A DNA stretch of 41,907 nt. Source: Rhizophagus sp. LPA8_4_AMF. Its lineage: Eukaryota > Glomeromycota > Glomeromycetes > Glomerales > Glomeraceae. The number at the start of each line of letters is the position of its first letter. Position 1 is the first letter of the stretch. The DNA lies in contig JADRCO010000232.1 in the NCBI GenBank assembly GCA_021464525.1, positions 1 to 41,907 on the forward strand. The letters are read 5' to 3'. The translations under genes were made by a program, and so were the position numbers. Shown piece after piece: positions 23,815 through 32,859 of the stretch. The notes beneath the pieces were generated by a model, which saw nothing but the letters and a program-made list of their open reading frames with translations, did no database searches and was not told the origin of the DNA.

Positions 23815-24103
23815 ACACGTAATATTACTGGAGAAATTGAGAGTTTCATGGAGCAATGCTAAAAAAGTAATCCAAATTCGAAGTCACGACCATGAATCTT
23901 TCAAAGACATACTAAAAATTGAGAATGTTTAAGAATTTAAGTACCTAAATTCCAAAGAAGAAATCGAATATGTAAAAATATGACCTAGATCGGACCGACT
24001 GAAAATGCGCGATATGACAATAAAATTAATAGATCTCCGGAAGTTGATGGAGTACGCAACCAGTCTCGATAATCCGGACTCATCAGAAAATTCGAATCAC
24101 TGA
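23815..24103 (+). pseudogene. Decayed coding exon, helical protein of unknown family
   Basis: One frame runs about 96 codons with only two stops (TAA near 23928 and TGA near 23983). Its composition is clearly protein-like: 'SWSNAKKVIQIRSHDHESFK', then 'EFKYLNSKEEIEYVKI', then 'IKLIDLRKLMEYATSLDNPD', ending at TGA near 24103. Two isolated stops in an otherwise coherent frame are the signature of a dead gene rather than chance. Downstream, 'TENNFIIAL' (near 24140) and 'VPIIIEDPGYWIARVTL' (24248-24298) may be further pieces. I do not recognise the family. Confidence 0.45.
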
Positions 24104-24303
24104 AATGTCAGATTCCTGATGTATCAAGAAGTCCGACGTACCGAAAATAATTTTATTATTGCACTGTAAAATCGGTCTCCGGTATGTTGTGACTGAAATT
24201 GAAATTTAACTAAATTTAAAATTCAGATACAACAGGTATATCAAAGGTTCCGATTATAATCGAAGATCCGGGTTATTGGATTGCTCGTGTAACTTTGTGA
24301 AAA

Positions 24304-24893
24304 AAATCAACGGTCAGTTTCACTTCCAACATAGTGAGCAACTTAGGTTACGAACCAGAATTACACGCGGGTCTTAAGTACGTGAACGCCTCGTGAGCAT
24401 TTCATAGTATTTCCGGTTAGGCTGTTTTAGATCTACTAGATCATTTTTTTTCTTTTTTCTTTGGGGTATGGTCTGGTTTCGTACTTCTTTTGGTTAAGAG
24501 TTAACTATAATTTTTAAATATTCGATCTTTTTGCATTTAGTAAAGTTTATTACTTAACCGTTAAAAAAAACAATAACTAATAATATAATAAGTGATTTAA
24601 TTTGTAATACAGGTTCCATATAATGCTAAGTCTTGGTTGCAAATTTTTGAAAGAGGTGCGGACTACTATAAACGGGTTACATAGTTGACCGACCCAAATA
24701 TTCGAATCAAATTAGTCAAACACAATTCTAGATAATTAATTTATTATTTATTTATGATTATAAGCTCGACTTTCTATTCTTTTTTATACACATAAAATTA
24801 TTACAAAGAAATACTCGCGAATGAAAGTCCAGATTTTAAAAAACAAGGATCATATGCAAAGTTAATCAGATTGTACAACTGTGCACTTTACTT
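24304..24893. other. Non-coding stretch
   Basis: A possible coding tail ends near 24400 ('NLGYEPELHAGLKYV'); after that there is only AT-rich sequence without gene signals. Confidence 0.35.
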
Positions 24894-25123
24894 TAGGGAT
24901 GGTATCGGTGCCGACGCTGAGCCAATTCCAAATTTAGTATTTTCAAAACTTGTCTCATTTAACCAACTTTAAAGCGGAGCCGAAATCGACTCCGAATCAG
25001 CCCCAATGAAATTAAGATAGCTTATAGATCGAATTCAAATTAATTAATATTGTAGTTATCATGTTAACTTGAGGTTCCTACTTTTAATTCTTATGGGTGC
25101 CGAGAGGAGCCGATCCATCCCTA
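24894..25123. mobile_element. TAGGGATGG foldback/MITE-like element (copy 3)
   Basis: The element is 230 bp. It begins TAGGGATGGTATCGG (24894) and ends with the complement of TAGGGATGGATCGG (ending 25123), so about 14 terminal bases pair with one gap. The interior carries GGAGCCGAAATCGACTCCGA-type sequence, as in the other two copies, and GGTGCCGA/TCGGCACC near both ends. It has no coding potential. It is the clearest of the three copies in this window. Confidence 0.75.
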
Positions 25124-25685
25124 CATTCTCTAGAAGATATATAATTGATCGTGCGTGCAATACTCGTGTCGCAATGCATTCTCGTGTGGCAATGCAGGTT
25201 TTTATGATTCTAAATAACTGGCGGTAAAAGGAATCACAAGTGAAATATTTATTTATTCATTCATTTTACCAGAATTATATTATTATCATATATTGATTGT
25301 AATATTACATTTTTGTTTTTTATAATAAAGGAAAAAAATTTTAGTACGGAGCGTTTCGTGCAGCATCAATTTATTGATTAATCGTTTTCTCTAAATTCAT
25401 CGAATATATGGCAAGACGCCATCCTAAGACTAAATTAAATTTTTATGTCCGTTCAATAATTTTGACAGTTTATAATATAATTTGTTATGATATATATTTT
25501 ACTAGAATATATCTAACATTTTTTAAACTTTTATTATACACTTTAAATTGAGACGAAATACTAGTTGGCAGAAAATGCATGACAAAAAAAAAAACTGGAA
25601 AAGAAGTATACGATATGTTTAAATTTTGTTATTTTTACTTTATTAGTTTATTGTCAAGATTTTTTGATACATTATTTAATAGACT
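25124..25685. other. Non-coding AT-rich stretch
   Basis: No gene is seen. GTACGGAGCG occurs near 25345 and again near 40266, a short motif possibly left by one repeat family. Confidence 0.35.
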
Positions 25686-25689
25686 AATA

Positions 25690-25990
25690 ATACTATCTGC
25701 TACGACATCATTTCTCCGATCAACATTTCACCGAAGGTCAGTTGATTTTGAATTAAACGATTTTTTTTTTTTACTCATGACAACTAAAAATAAAATTTGA
25801 GATGATATACATATTAATAATTACTAAATTGAACAATATTAAAAGAAAAAATTTTTTTTTTATGATATAATAATATATTTTTAAAATTACTTCCATATGA
25901 GACGACCTGTCGGTGAGATGATCATTTGGCGAAACGTTTATCGGTGAAGTGGTTATCGGTGAAATGATTGTCGGCGGCGTCCCATCTGGT
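25690..25990. mobile_element. Foldback element with TTTCACCGA subrepeats
   Basis: The left side (25695-25745) holds 'ATCATTTCTCCGATC' and 'ACATTTCACCGAAGG'. The right side (25895-25985) holds the complement repeated several times (TCGGTGAGATGATCA, TCGGTGAAGTGGTTA, TCGGTGAAATGATTG). Each arm is therefore built from direct subrepeats and the arms face each other, a typical foldback layout. The 73-codon frame at 25579-25800 runs into the left arm and is not convincing as a gene. Confidence 0.55.
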
Positions 25991-26235
25991 ACAGTCTAAT
26001 TTAAATACAATAAACACGCGTGACTTACCAAATTTATTTTATTCAAGTAAAAAAAAATCTAATTAAAAATGAAACATAATCTTAGAAAATCGCTTTAGAA
26101 GCAAAATAAAATATTTTCGAACCTTGATTAATTAGTTATATAGAATTTAAGTTTCTACTATAGTAAATGGCATTACTATGTAATAAAATGCTATATTATT
26201 GATGATTCATATTATCCTCATTAAACTTGCTTTAT
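25991..26235. other. Short AT-rich spacer
   Basis: Nothing recognised between the foldback element and the 3' end of the kinase relic. Confidence 0.4.
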
Positions 26236-27470
26236 CTAAATATCCGATGACTCAGGATCATCACAGATGGCAGCAACCCATTTTTCCAATTAAGTATATA
26301 ATTCTCATTCAATTCATCGTATAATTGTTGCATTATTTTTTTGTTTAGCTTTGATCATGCTGTGATCATTTCCTACTGGTGAGCTTCGCATTGGTGTGGT
26401 GATCAAGGTAATGTATACACAACGTATTAATGCGACTGAATTCGTTGCCGCCGGATAAGAAATGAAGCGAATTCTTGTATTCCAATTTGTCTAGCATGTA
26501 TAACAGATTAACTCTTAGGATCTACACCTAAACATTTTTCAATCAATTGAGCATAAATAGGTGGTGACTTCTCAGCAGGCTTTGCAATTGGTCTTGATCC
26601 TAAAACCACATCATTAATTAACGAACGATCGTGGACGGAGTTCTAGTATCATATTAAGAACGAAGTCCAACTGATAACAACCACATTATCATACCAAAAC
26701 TGTAAATATCGGAAGCTTGAGTTTGTTTACTTCTCTTCTTTCAGGAACAACAATGGTATAACCCAAAAATTTCTTCTGAATTTATGTTAAATTAAATAAT
26801 CCATGTAAACTTGTGTTAGTGAACCTCGCATCCACATCAGCATGCTTCCATCATGTTCAACTAAAATTTACATCCATGTAAATTTCCATTAACGAGTCCT
26901 AACTCAAGAATTTTATATAATCCTGACGAAATTAACCACAGGAGATCGACAATTTCTCTTCAACCAAAATAATCATCATGTTTCGAGAAAGGAGTATAAT
27001 TTCTGAAGACGATCACCAGGTTATACTGAAGCAATCCTTTGCTATACATTTAACTATTTATTTTACTATTAAATTTAAATTTAATAAATGATTAATTATT
27101 CTAAAAATAAGCTAATAACAAAGATATAAACACCTACTTGATTAATAAAATGATCACTGAGATCCCATGAATTATCTAATCGTTTAAGTATGACTTTTGT
27201 TGGACCATCACGGATCCATCCAACTAGCTGAGTAAATCGTAGGAAATGAACCATTCTTACCGGCATGCCTTATAAGATCAAATTGAGAGAAATTCACTCA
27301 AGATAGCCCATGCATTCTTTAGCGGACTGTTGCGTATTCTTTTCTTGATTAGATTATCTCTCCGCTAGACCAATTTTTAAAATTTTCTACCAAATATTCA
27401 ACAACACAATCTATGCATCACGAATCCGAAATATCACATTTTGGACATGTTCCATAAATATTACATAAAG
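26236..27470 (-). pseudogene. Decayed protein kinase (tyrosine-kinase-like, Glomeromycotina type)
   Basis: The parent would be a cytoplasmic protein kinase of the large family expanded in these fungi. Pieces in order on the minus strand are: a Cys-pair head 'CPKCDISDS' then 'CIDC' (about 27447-27400); the linker 'ENFKNWSSGE' (27392-27358); the glycine-loop region 'PTIYSASW' near 27230; and the catalytic-lysine strand 'VILKRLDNSWDLSDHFINQ' ending at a GT donor at 27137-27136. After an intron to AG 27043-27042 come 'GLYKILELGLVNGNLHG' (catalytic-loop region, usual HGD/HRD altered to NGN), 'VVPE' for APE, 'ASDIYSFGMIMWLLSVG' (26661-26717), 'SRPIAKPAEKSPPIYA' and 'EKWVAAICDDPESSDI' (26242-26290). 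Stops (for example TAA 26510-26508) and frameshifts separate the pieces; the catalytic aspartate and DFG are not visible. It is not active. Confidence 0.82.
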
Positions 27471-27875
27471 TCTAATATGTCTGACATTATAAAATGTGAA
27501 TAGCGTATAAGAAAAAGATGTGTGTAAAAAATATAAATGTCTTTTATTTATTTTTTAAATAACATAACCGAATTATATTGCGGACTTATTGTAATTTTAT
27601 GTAACCTTTTATTTTGAAAGAGTATTCAAAAAATACTATTTAGGGATTTATTGAAGTACGATCGATACTTGGTTGGCTGCATTATTGTGGATCGACATAT
27701 GACGACATACAAAAGTAAACGTAAAATTTTTATTGAAAAAAAATTTCGAGATTTTGCGAAACAACTTCCGAATTCCGAAATTCTTTTTTTTTTAAGCAAT
27801 ATATTTTCTTTTGAGAAAAAGAGAGAAAATGATAAACTATTTCATATGATTCATTTAGGTTATTTGGGCTAATGA
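27471..27875 (+). other. Spacer with a doubtful 73-codon open frame
   Basis: The open frame at 27651-27872 (+) has plausible composition ('KSKRKIFIEKKFRDFAKQLP') but no recognisable family, no introns and no context. It ends just before a long T/A homopolymer. I leave it as undecided. Confidence 0.2.

Positions 27876-27911
<36 letters not shown>
27876..27911. repeat. Poly-T(24)/poly-A(12) tract
   Basis: A run of 24 T followed directly by 12 A, self-complementary over 24 bp. It stands at the left flank of a dispersed repeat copy starting near 27925. Confidence 0.9.
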
Positions 27912-27924
27912 TTATTTAAACTAC

Positions 27925-28385
27925 AAAAGATGACGGACGACTAATTCCGAAAAACGCCAATATGCATTCATTGGAATTTTCGATTTTAACAATCCTTTAA
28001 GAAAAAATTATTAATAGAATGTAATTTTGAACTAACTAAAATCGATAAAAATAAAGATTATTCAAAGTTCTCATGACTCCTTTCTTTTGTGTGAAAAAAA
28101 ATTTGTAAAACTATGCAATACATTTCTTGGCATGTTTCACATATGTTTGTACCATTAAAATTATTTGGAATTAACTAATTTTATAAATTGATTTAAAAAA
28201 TATATATTTTTATAATAACGACACAAAAATAGGTTTTTTGACTTTGATTCTTTGTCTTTTTGCAGAATTTCATTATTCTATGAGTTGCATATCATACGAT
28301 TTTGACGATCCTCTTGTTTTCTTTTTATGGTTTGCATAATTCCTTTTTAGAAGCTAGAATAAATTTATGGAATCTCTTTTCCTTA
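27925..28385 (+). repeat. Dispersed repeat, copy A (partner 35630-36015)
   Basis: It shares collinear blocks with 35630-36015: 'CGCC.ATATGCATT', 'GAATTTTCGA' (GAATTTCCGA in the partner), 'TTTGACGATCCT.(T/C)TGTT', 'TTTCTTTTTATGG'-like T-rich sequence and 'GAA.AAATTTA..GA..TCTT'. Both copies follow a T-run/A-run junction. The copies are diverged and non-coding. The family is unidentified. Confidence 0.55.
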
Positions 28386-28848
28386 CCTTGTTAAAACCCA
28401 AAAGGGTAATAGAAAATTAAACAATCCCGGCCTGCATTAAGATTTTTTGATTAATGATATTGCCCAGAATTAAAAAAAGGGATGATCTTCATCTTTGATT
28501 TTTAAAATTAGAATGTATGCAATTAGGCGTATAAGAGTAAATCTTTCTCTGATTTTTGGGGGGCGAATTTTACAATATATTATTTATATTGACGTAATAT
28601 ATTATCTCTATTATATATCTGTATCACAATATGTTTATCATTGAACTTAGTTTCGATATTAAAATTTTTTTTTCTTTCATTACGTGAGATTTTATTTACT
28701 GGTGATAATTCGAGATGGTGATTACGAGACAAATTATCATTTACTTAGAACGAAAAAATATTTGTAAAATTAAAAAAAAAGAAAAAAAAAAAATAATATT
28801 TTTATTAAATTTTAAGTCATGAATGAATAAACAATATTTAAGAATAAA
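28386..28848. other. AT-rich stretch with A-runs
   Basis: No gene is seen. A-rich runs lie near 28769-28793. Confidence 0.4.
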
Positions 28849-28850
28849 CA

Positions 28851-29105
28851 ATAGTCGATATTATTAATTATATAATTCTGAGAATAGTCAATTAACAATA
28901 ATCGATATTATTAATTATATATTTCTGAGAATAATCAATTAACAATAATCGATATTATTAACTATAAAATTCTGAGAATAAAATATACGTTAGAGACTAA
29001 TAAATAACAATAAAGAACTCTATAATTTTGAGAATAATCAATTAAATATACGTTAAAGATTAATAAAATAACAATAAAGAACTCTATATTAATTATATAA
29101 TTTTG
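28851..29105. repeat. 47-bp and ~63-bp tandem repeats
   Basis: 'ATAATCGATATTATTAA' (first copy ATAGTCG) starts units at 28851, 28898 and 28945, a period of 47 bp. Adjacent, a second unit with 'AAATATACGTTA.AGA.TAATAAA' and 'AACAATAAAGAACTCTAT' occurs twice (about 28981 and 29044), a period of about 63 bp. Both units share the TTCTGAGAATA/TTTTGAGAATA motif, so they probably derive from one another. Confidence 0.8.
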
Positions 29106-29139
29106 CGCATGACAATAAAGAATATGAACAGATTCCAAT

Positions 29140-29225
29140 ACATTTAATTGTTCAAATACTTTAATTAAATCAATTAATATTATGAAAAATATAATTGTTT
29201 TTAAAGTATTTGAACAATTAAATGT
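29140..29225. repeat. Perfect 25-bp inverted repeat (hairpin)
   Basis: The arms at 29140-29164 and 29201-29225 are exact reverse complements over 25 bp, with a 36-nt loop. The left arm begins ACATTTAATTGTTCAAATAC. A perfect match in decaying DNA suggests either recent origin or constraint; it directly adjoins the GC-rich minisatellite. Confidence 0.88.
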
Positions 29226-29235
29226 TTTAAACTTT

Positions 29236-29385
29236 TCCCCAACTGTGAACACCCGCTGGGACATCCCAAGTGGACAGCCGCCGGACACCAACCGTGAACA
29301 CATGCAACTCCTCAACCGTGAACACCTGCGACTCCTTAACCGTGAACAGCCACCAGGCCGTGAACAGCCCCAACCGTGTTTATTC
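29236..29385. repeat. GC-rich minisatellite, CCGTGAACA core
   Basis: Units share AACCGTGAACACCTGCGACT (24 bp: starts near 29289, 29313 and 29337), followed by shortened units CCGTGAACAGCCACCAGG and CCGTGAACAGCCCC, and a diverged leading unit ACTGTGAACACCCGCTGGG at about 29241. The 24-bp period keeps all frames open, so three open frames (two plus, one minus) cross it with 8-residue repeats such as 'NREHLRLL'. GC content is far above the flanks. None of the frames has a credible start or context. Confidence 0.8.
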
Positions 29386-29457
29386 ACCCATATACTCAGC
29401 TAACTGGCTTTATTGCGGAATTAACGCTAGCAAAATGCTTGCTCGCTGGTTTTTCTC

Positions 29458-29489
29458 AACCAATGGAGCTGAAATGGTTTCCATTGGTT
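29458..29489. repeat. Perfect 10-bp hairpin
   Basis: AACCAATGGA (29458-29467) and TCCATTGGTT (29480-29489) pair perfectly around 12 nt. Confidence 0.7.
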
Positions 29490-29527
29490 CTATAGGGAAT
29501 TTACTCTAACCGGCTTCCGTACATAAT

Positions 29528-29989
29528 CTAATAATTCTGCGCTCTTCCCTCTCCTTTTTCAACTTTAGAATAAATATTAAAATAATTTTCTATAATTAGC
29601 CTCAAGAATATCTGTATCCTGAGCTTCTGGAGTATATCTATACCCTTCAAAGCCCAGGATAAGGTGCTATTCACCATTATAAATTTAATAAATTTTATTC
29701 TGTTAACATTCTTTCCATCACCATCATCTCGACTTTCCAAATCAACGCGTGAATGTATGCACATAATTAAAAGAAATAAGTGCGCGATATAGTGGAAGTA
29801 TTTAATAAAAAGAAGAACCATTAAATCGTAAATAAGTTTAAATGAATCTTCATAAATACATTTTACTTCAAGAGATCTCGCAAATGCGTTTAAGTTAACA
29901 ATTTTCGAATAACTATTTGTGCCAATGACTTTCTTCAAGGGTAATACATAACATTTACCCATGATATTATTTAGAGAGTGGAGAAACAA
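29528..29989 (-). CDS. Hypothetical 153-residue protein, possible membrane segment
   Basis: This is the longest uninterrupted frame in the window. At the local base composition a 153-codon stop-free run is unlikely by chance, though not impossible over a window this size. The start is at ATG 29989-29987; a second ATG lies nine codons in. Residues about 54-78 form a hydrophobic stretch ('LMVLLFIKYFHYIAHLFLLI') that could be one membrane helix. It is flanked by Lys/Glu-rich regions, including 'RVDLESRDDGDGKNVNR' just after it. No family is recognised and no introns or partner exons are seen. It sits between a minisatellite cluster and the G-tract cluster, so it may be an orphan gene, a piece of a mobile element or an accidental frame. 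Confidence 0.33.
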   Translation of the reverse strand: MFLHSLNNIMGKCYVLPLKKVIGTNSYSKIVNLNAFARSLEVKCIYEDSFKLIYDLMVLLFIKYFHYIAHLFLLIMCIHSRVDLESRDDGDGKNVNRIKFIKFIMVNSTLSWALKGIDILQKLRIQIFLRLIIENYFNIYSKVEKGEGRAQNY

Positions 29990-30087
29990 ACTCTGAAAAA
30001 TTTTTTGAAAATATTTCAGAGAAAGAAATCTTTTTTCTTTTTTTGGAAAAATTGCGTAATAATAAGGAAAGTAAAGGTAATAGAGGT

Positions 30088-30310
30088 AGCGAGATTATGT
30101 GATGATGTTGTAAAAGAGGGAAAAGTATCGAGATTATGTGATGATGTTGTAGGAGGGGGGGGGGGGGGGGGGGGGGGAGGTAACGAGAAGGTAATGGTCT
30201 AATAGCGAGATTATGTGGTAAAATTGTAAAAAGGGAAAGGTAGGGGAAATGGGGAAAAGGTAATAAGAAGGTAATGGCCTAATAGCGAGATTTATGTGGT
30301 GATGTTTAAA
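30088..30310. repeat. Degenerate tandem repeat with a G23 tract
   Basis: Units beginning (A/T)CGAGAT(T)TATGTG start at 30088, 30127, 30204 and 30284, followed by 'ATGATGTTGTA' or diverged forms and G/A-rich tails. In the second unit the tail has expanded to 23 consecutive G (30155-30177). The G-run could form a quadruplex and is a likely site of length instability or assembly error. Confidence 0.85.
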
Positions 30311-30373
30311 TGAGCGTAATAATAAGTGTAAATAGGAGAGTAAATTTATATAATTTGAGGCGAAAATAATTTT

Positions 30374-30480
30374 TGTGATATGTGATATGTGATATAATGT
30401 ACAGTAATGTGTATTTGATTTTTTGATTTTTGAATTTTTGGATTTTTGGATTTTTGGATTTTCTTGAATTTCTTGGTTTT
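30374..30480. repeat. TGTGATA and GGATTTTT microsatellites
   Basis: Three TGTGATA units lie at about 30376-30395, followed by GATTTTTG-type 8-bp units from 30417 to about 30462 and a T-run. The minus-strand Lys/Asn/Pro-rich frame opposite (30306-30530) is a reading of this repeat. Confidence 0.8.
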
Positions 30481-30530
30481 TTTTTCGTAGTTTTGCTTGG
30501 AATTTTCAGAGCCTTTTTATAAGAAAACAC

Positions 30531-31725
30531 TCGCGCGTTCGTAAAATAAAAATATTTATTTGAAATTAAAACGCGTGTTACATAATATTACGTAACTCAT
30601 TAAAAGAAAGAAAATTCTGACATTATCTCCTTTTTGTGATTGTCGTAAATGTCTTAATTTTACGCCCAGCCTATGACAAAAGATAAATAATAATTAGTTA
30701 TATTGCGTTATTACCTTTATTCATTTTAAAGTAATTGTTGTAATTGTTGTATTTGTTGTAATTGTTGATTTTGTTATTGTTGTTTTTTTATTATTGTTAT
30801 TATAATTTGTAACATTAAAATTTATTTTTAATTTTCTTTCGTCGAATTCTTTGTTTAAAATTGGGAATAAAAAACTTTTTGAAATTCCGAAATCAAGTTA
30901 CAAAAGGGGTTAATTTTTAAATTAATTTTCCAAAAATAAAAATTTGACAAAAGGAAATGTTTTATGTATGACTAATTTTTTTTTTTTTTCAAAATAATAA
31001 TAAATATGATTAATAATTTGAACTATTATTAAATTAGTTAAATTTTATCCTGGTGACACCGAATTCTTACTTGTCTAGAATTTATGATAAATGAAACAAA
31101 TGAAACCTTCGGATTTGAAAATCCCGATACAACCCTGTTTATTCATTCTTTTTTAAGCAATAAATGACTTTTTATAATATATATTTATTATGTTTTATCA
31201 AAAAAAACAATATTTATATATTTATTATTTTAAAATTTTTTTGATTTATATTATTCTGTTTATTCTGTGGCAAAGTTTTTTTAACTACGCCACTAGGCTT
31301 AAAATCAAAAAACCACGCCATATTTAGCACGATCAGAAAAATTACTCGTAGCTCATTTCTATTTATGGAAAAATGGCTTGTGACGTAAAATTAGTTGCAT
31401 AATAAAAATTCTTTGTTGGTTCATGCAGGTAGATATTTGGATCATCTTAATCAAAAGTTTTTTTGTTTCCAAATTTAGTAATTATATTATAACAATAGTT
31501 ATAAATACATGCGAAATTTTCTTTACTCTTCTGTAAAATTGTATTATATAAAAAAATTCATTTTATTATTTCTAAAACTAAAAAAACTCTTTTCAAATAA
31601 TAATTTTAACAAATTCGTATATTTACTTTTCCAAAATTCATAATTTAAATAAAATATTATTTTATAATAATTTCTTCTCAAATACATAATATTTAACCAA
31701 TGTCAAACATTCCATGTCATCCAAA
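30531..31725. other. AT-rich stretch with a TTG/TTA microsatellite
   Basis: (TTG)(TAA)-type triplets span 30731-30802. Homopolymer T/A runs lie near 30980 and 31200. No gene is seen. Confidence 0.5.
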
Positions 31726-32140
31726 TTCTTTAATGAGGTTGAACCCGGAGGTGTTGTATCATGGGACAACTATGCTCTTTTTAAGCCATCATAAAGAAGC
31801 ATTTAAATGCTTTAAAAGGAAATACATTGATTTTCCTCCATCTGTTCTCAATGGCTAGACCTTTACGGAAGTTACTGGAATGCCACAGTTTCAATCACTT
31901 GGAGTTGGAACTAATATTGAAATCAAATATTAAAAGGAATTAAATCGTATGTAATTGTAACGAGTCTTCTGTGTCCCTTGATACACTGGCTGAATTAGTT
32001 CTTCAGGAGAAGAGGCTAGCAAAGTATTGCATTCCTTATTGGAACAACATTCCTTTGGACCCTAACTGGCGGATGTTGGAAAATTATTGATACAATCCAA
32101 GATCCTCAATCGTTATCAGGAGATAGGGCTATAGAAGTTT
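31726..32140 (+). other. Possible coding remnant, not recognised
   Basis: Short coding-like runs occur in two frames ('SSKFFNEVEPGGVVSWDNY' and 'FKCFKRKYIDFPPSVLNG', each ending at a stop). The composition is less AT-rich than the flanks. It may be the left part of the mobile element whose tail holds the tandem repeats at 32142-32340; no family is assigned. Confidence 0.25.
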
Positions 32141-32141
32141 C

Positions 32142-32345
32142 AACTAATGGATAACTGCAATGCTTCGCTGATCTCCATCAGTATTGGACTGTACAGAAAC
32201 TAATGGATGAATGCAATGCTTTTCCAGTATTATACTGTGCAGTAGAAGTTATAGAAACCAATGGATGACTGGAATGCTTTGCTGACTTTCATCAGTATTG
32301 GACTGTAGAATGTAGAATTCAACCAATGGATGACCACAATTGTTT
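32142..32345. repeat. Imperfect tandem repeat, 56-65-bp units
   Basis: 'AACCAATGGATGACTG.AATG' (variants) starts units at 32142, 32198, 32256 and 32321. The units contain 'TGCTTTGCTGA', 'CATCAGTATTGGACTGTA' and, in two, 'AGAAGTT'. The last unit is truncated. Confidence 0.78.
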
Positions 32346-32729
32346 ATTGGCCTTAAATAGATGAGAAATAGACCATATGTTTTATTCATTATATTGTGAC
32401 ACATCATATGGACCTACATTTGATAGTGATATATGTATCTTTGTAGATGAGGAAGATAGGGTGTTGACATGGTGTGAGTCGTCAGCATTGATAAAATTTT
32501 AAAAGATCATTTTTTCAGTCGTCGGTATTGATAAAAATATCAAATTTGGTATAAGGAGATCATTTCAAGTGATTGTTTAGTTTCAAATTGGTCTAGTCTT
32601 ACTACCACTTGGATTCTCTCAAATTCCATCATCAGTTCTCAATTGTGGATTTGGGAATTAGCCATTTCATTCCTTTTTATTTATACACAATTTATGTAAT
32701 CGAATTTCATTCACAGTATTAAGTTCTAG

Positions 32730-32850
32730 TGATGTATCAACTCAAAATATATCACCCCAAGATACATCACTTCAAGATATATCATACATTTACGAAGAAC
32801 ATATAGAAGGACTGAAATTCTATAATACTATTGCCACAAATGCTATTATT
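32730..32850. repeat. Dispersed repeat shared with 19034-19115
   Basis: The 37-bp block beginning CTCAAAATATATCACCCCAA (about 32741-32777) is identical to 19034-19070. Both continue, after a 20-25 bp insertion in this copy, into 'GGACTGAAATTCT' and 'TAATACTATTGCCACAAATG'. Preceding GATGTATC and following GATACATC form a small inverted repeat here only. Confidence 0.75.
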
Positions 32851-32859
32851 CATTGATTT

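Noticed and set aside
23650..23856. 68-codon minus-strand frame with a Leu-rich segment
   Set aside because: It overlaps the plus-strand coding relic start and has no supporting context; probably a shadow.
25579..25800. 73-codon plus-strand frame
   Set aside because: It enters the foldback arm, has low-complexity Phe/Leu/Ser composition, and shows no family signal.
28851..29000. Regularly spaced repeats that might suggest a CRISPR array
   Set aside because: The units are contiguous tandem copies with no unique spacers, and all other evidence is eukaryotic.
28962..29387. 141-codon minus-strand open frame with Cys-Ser-Arg repeats
   Set aside because: It runs through three different repeats in turn (GC-rich minisatellite, 25-bp hairpin, 47-bp and 63-bp tandem repeats); the frame is explained by repeat periodicity and AT-rich linkers.
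29182..29509. Two overlapping plus-strand open frames
   Set aside because: Both exist only because the 24-bp minisatellite keeps all frames open; no credible start or context.
30306..30530. 74-codon minus-strand Lys-rich frame
   Set aside because: It is a reading of the GGATTTTT microsatellite.
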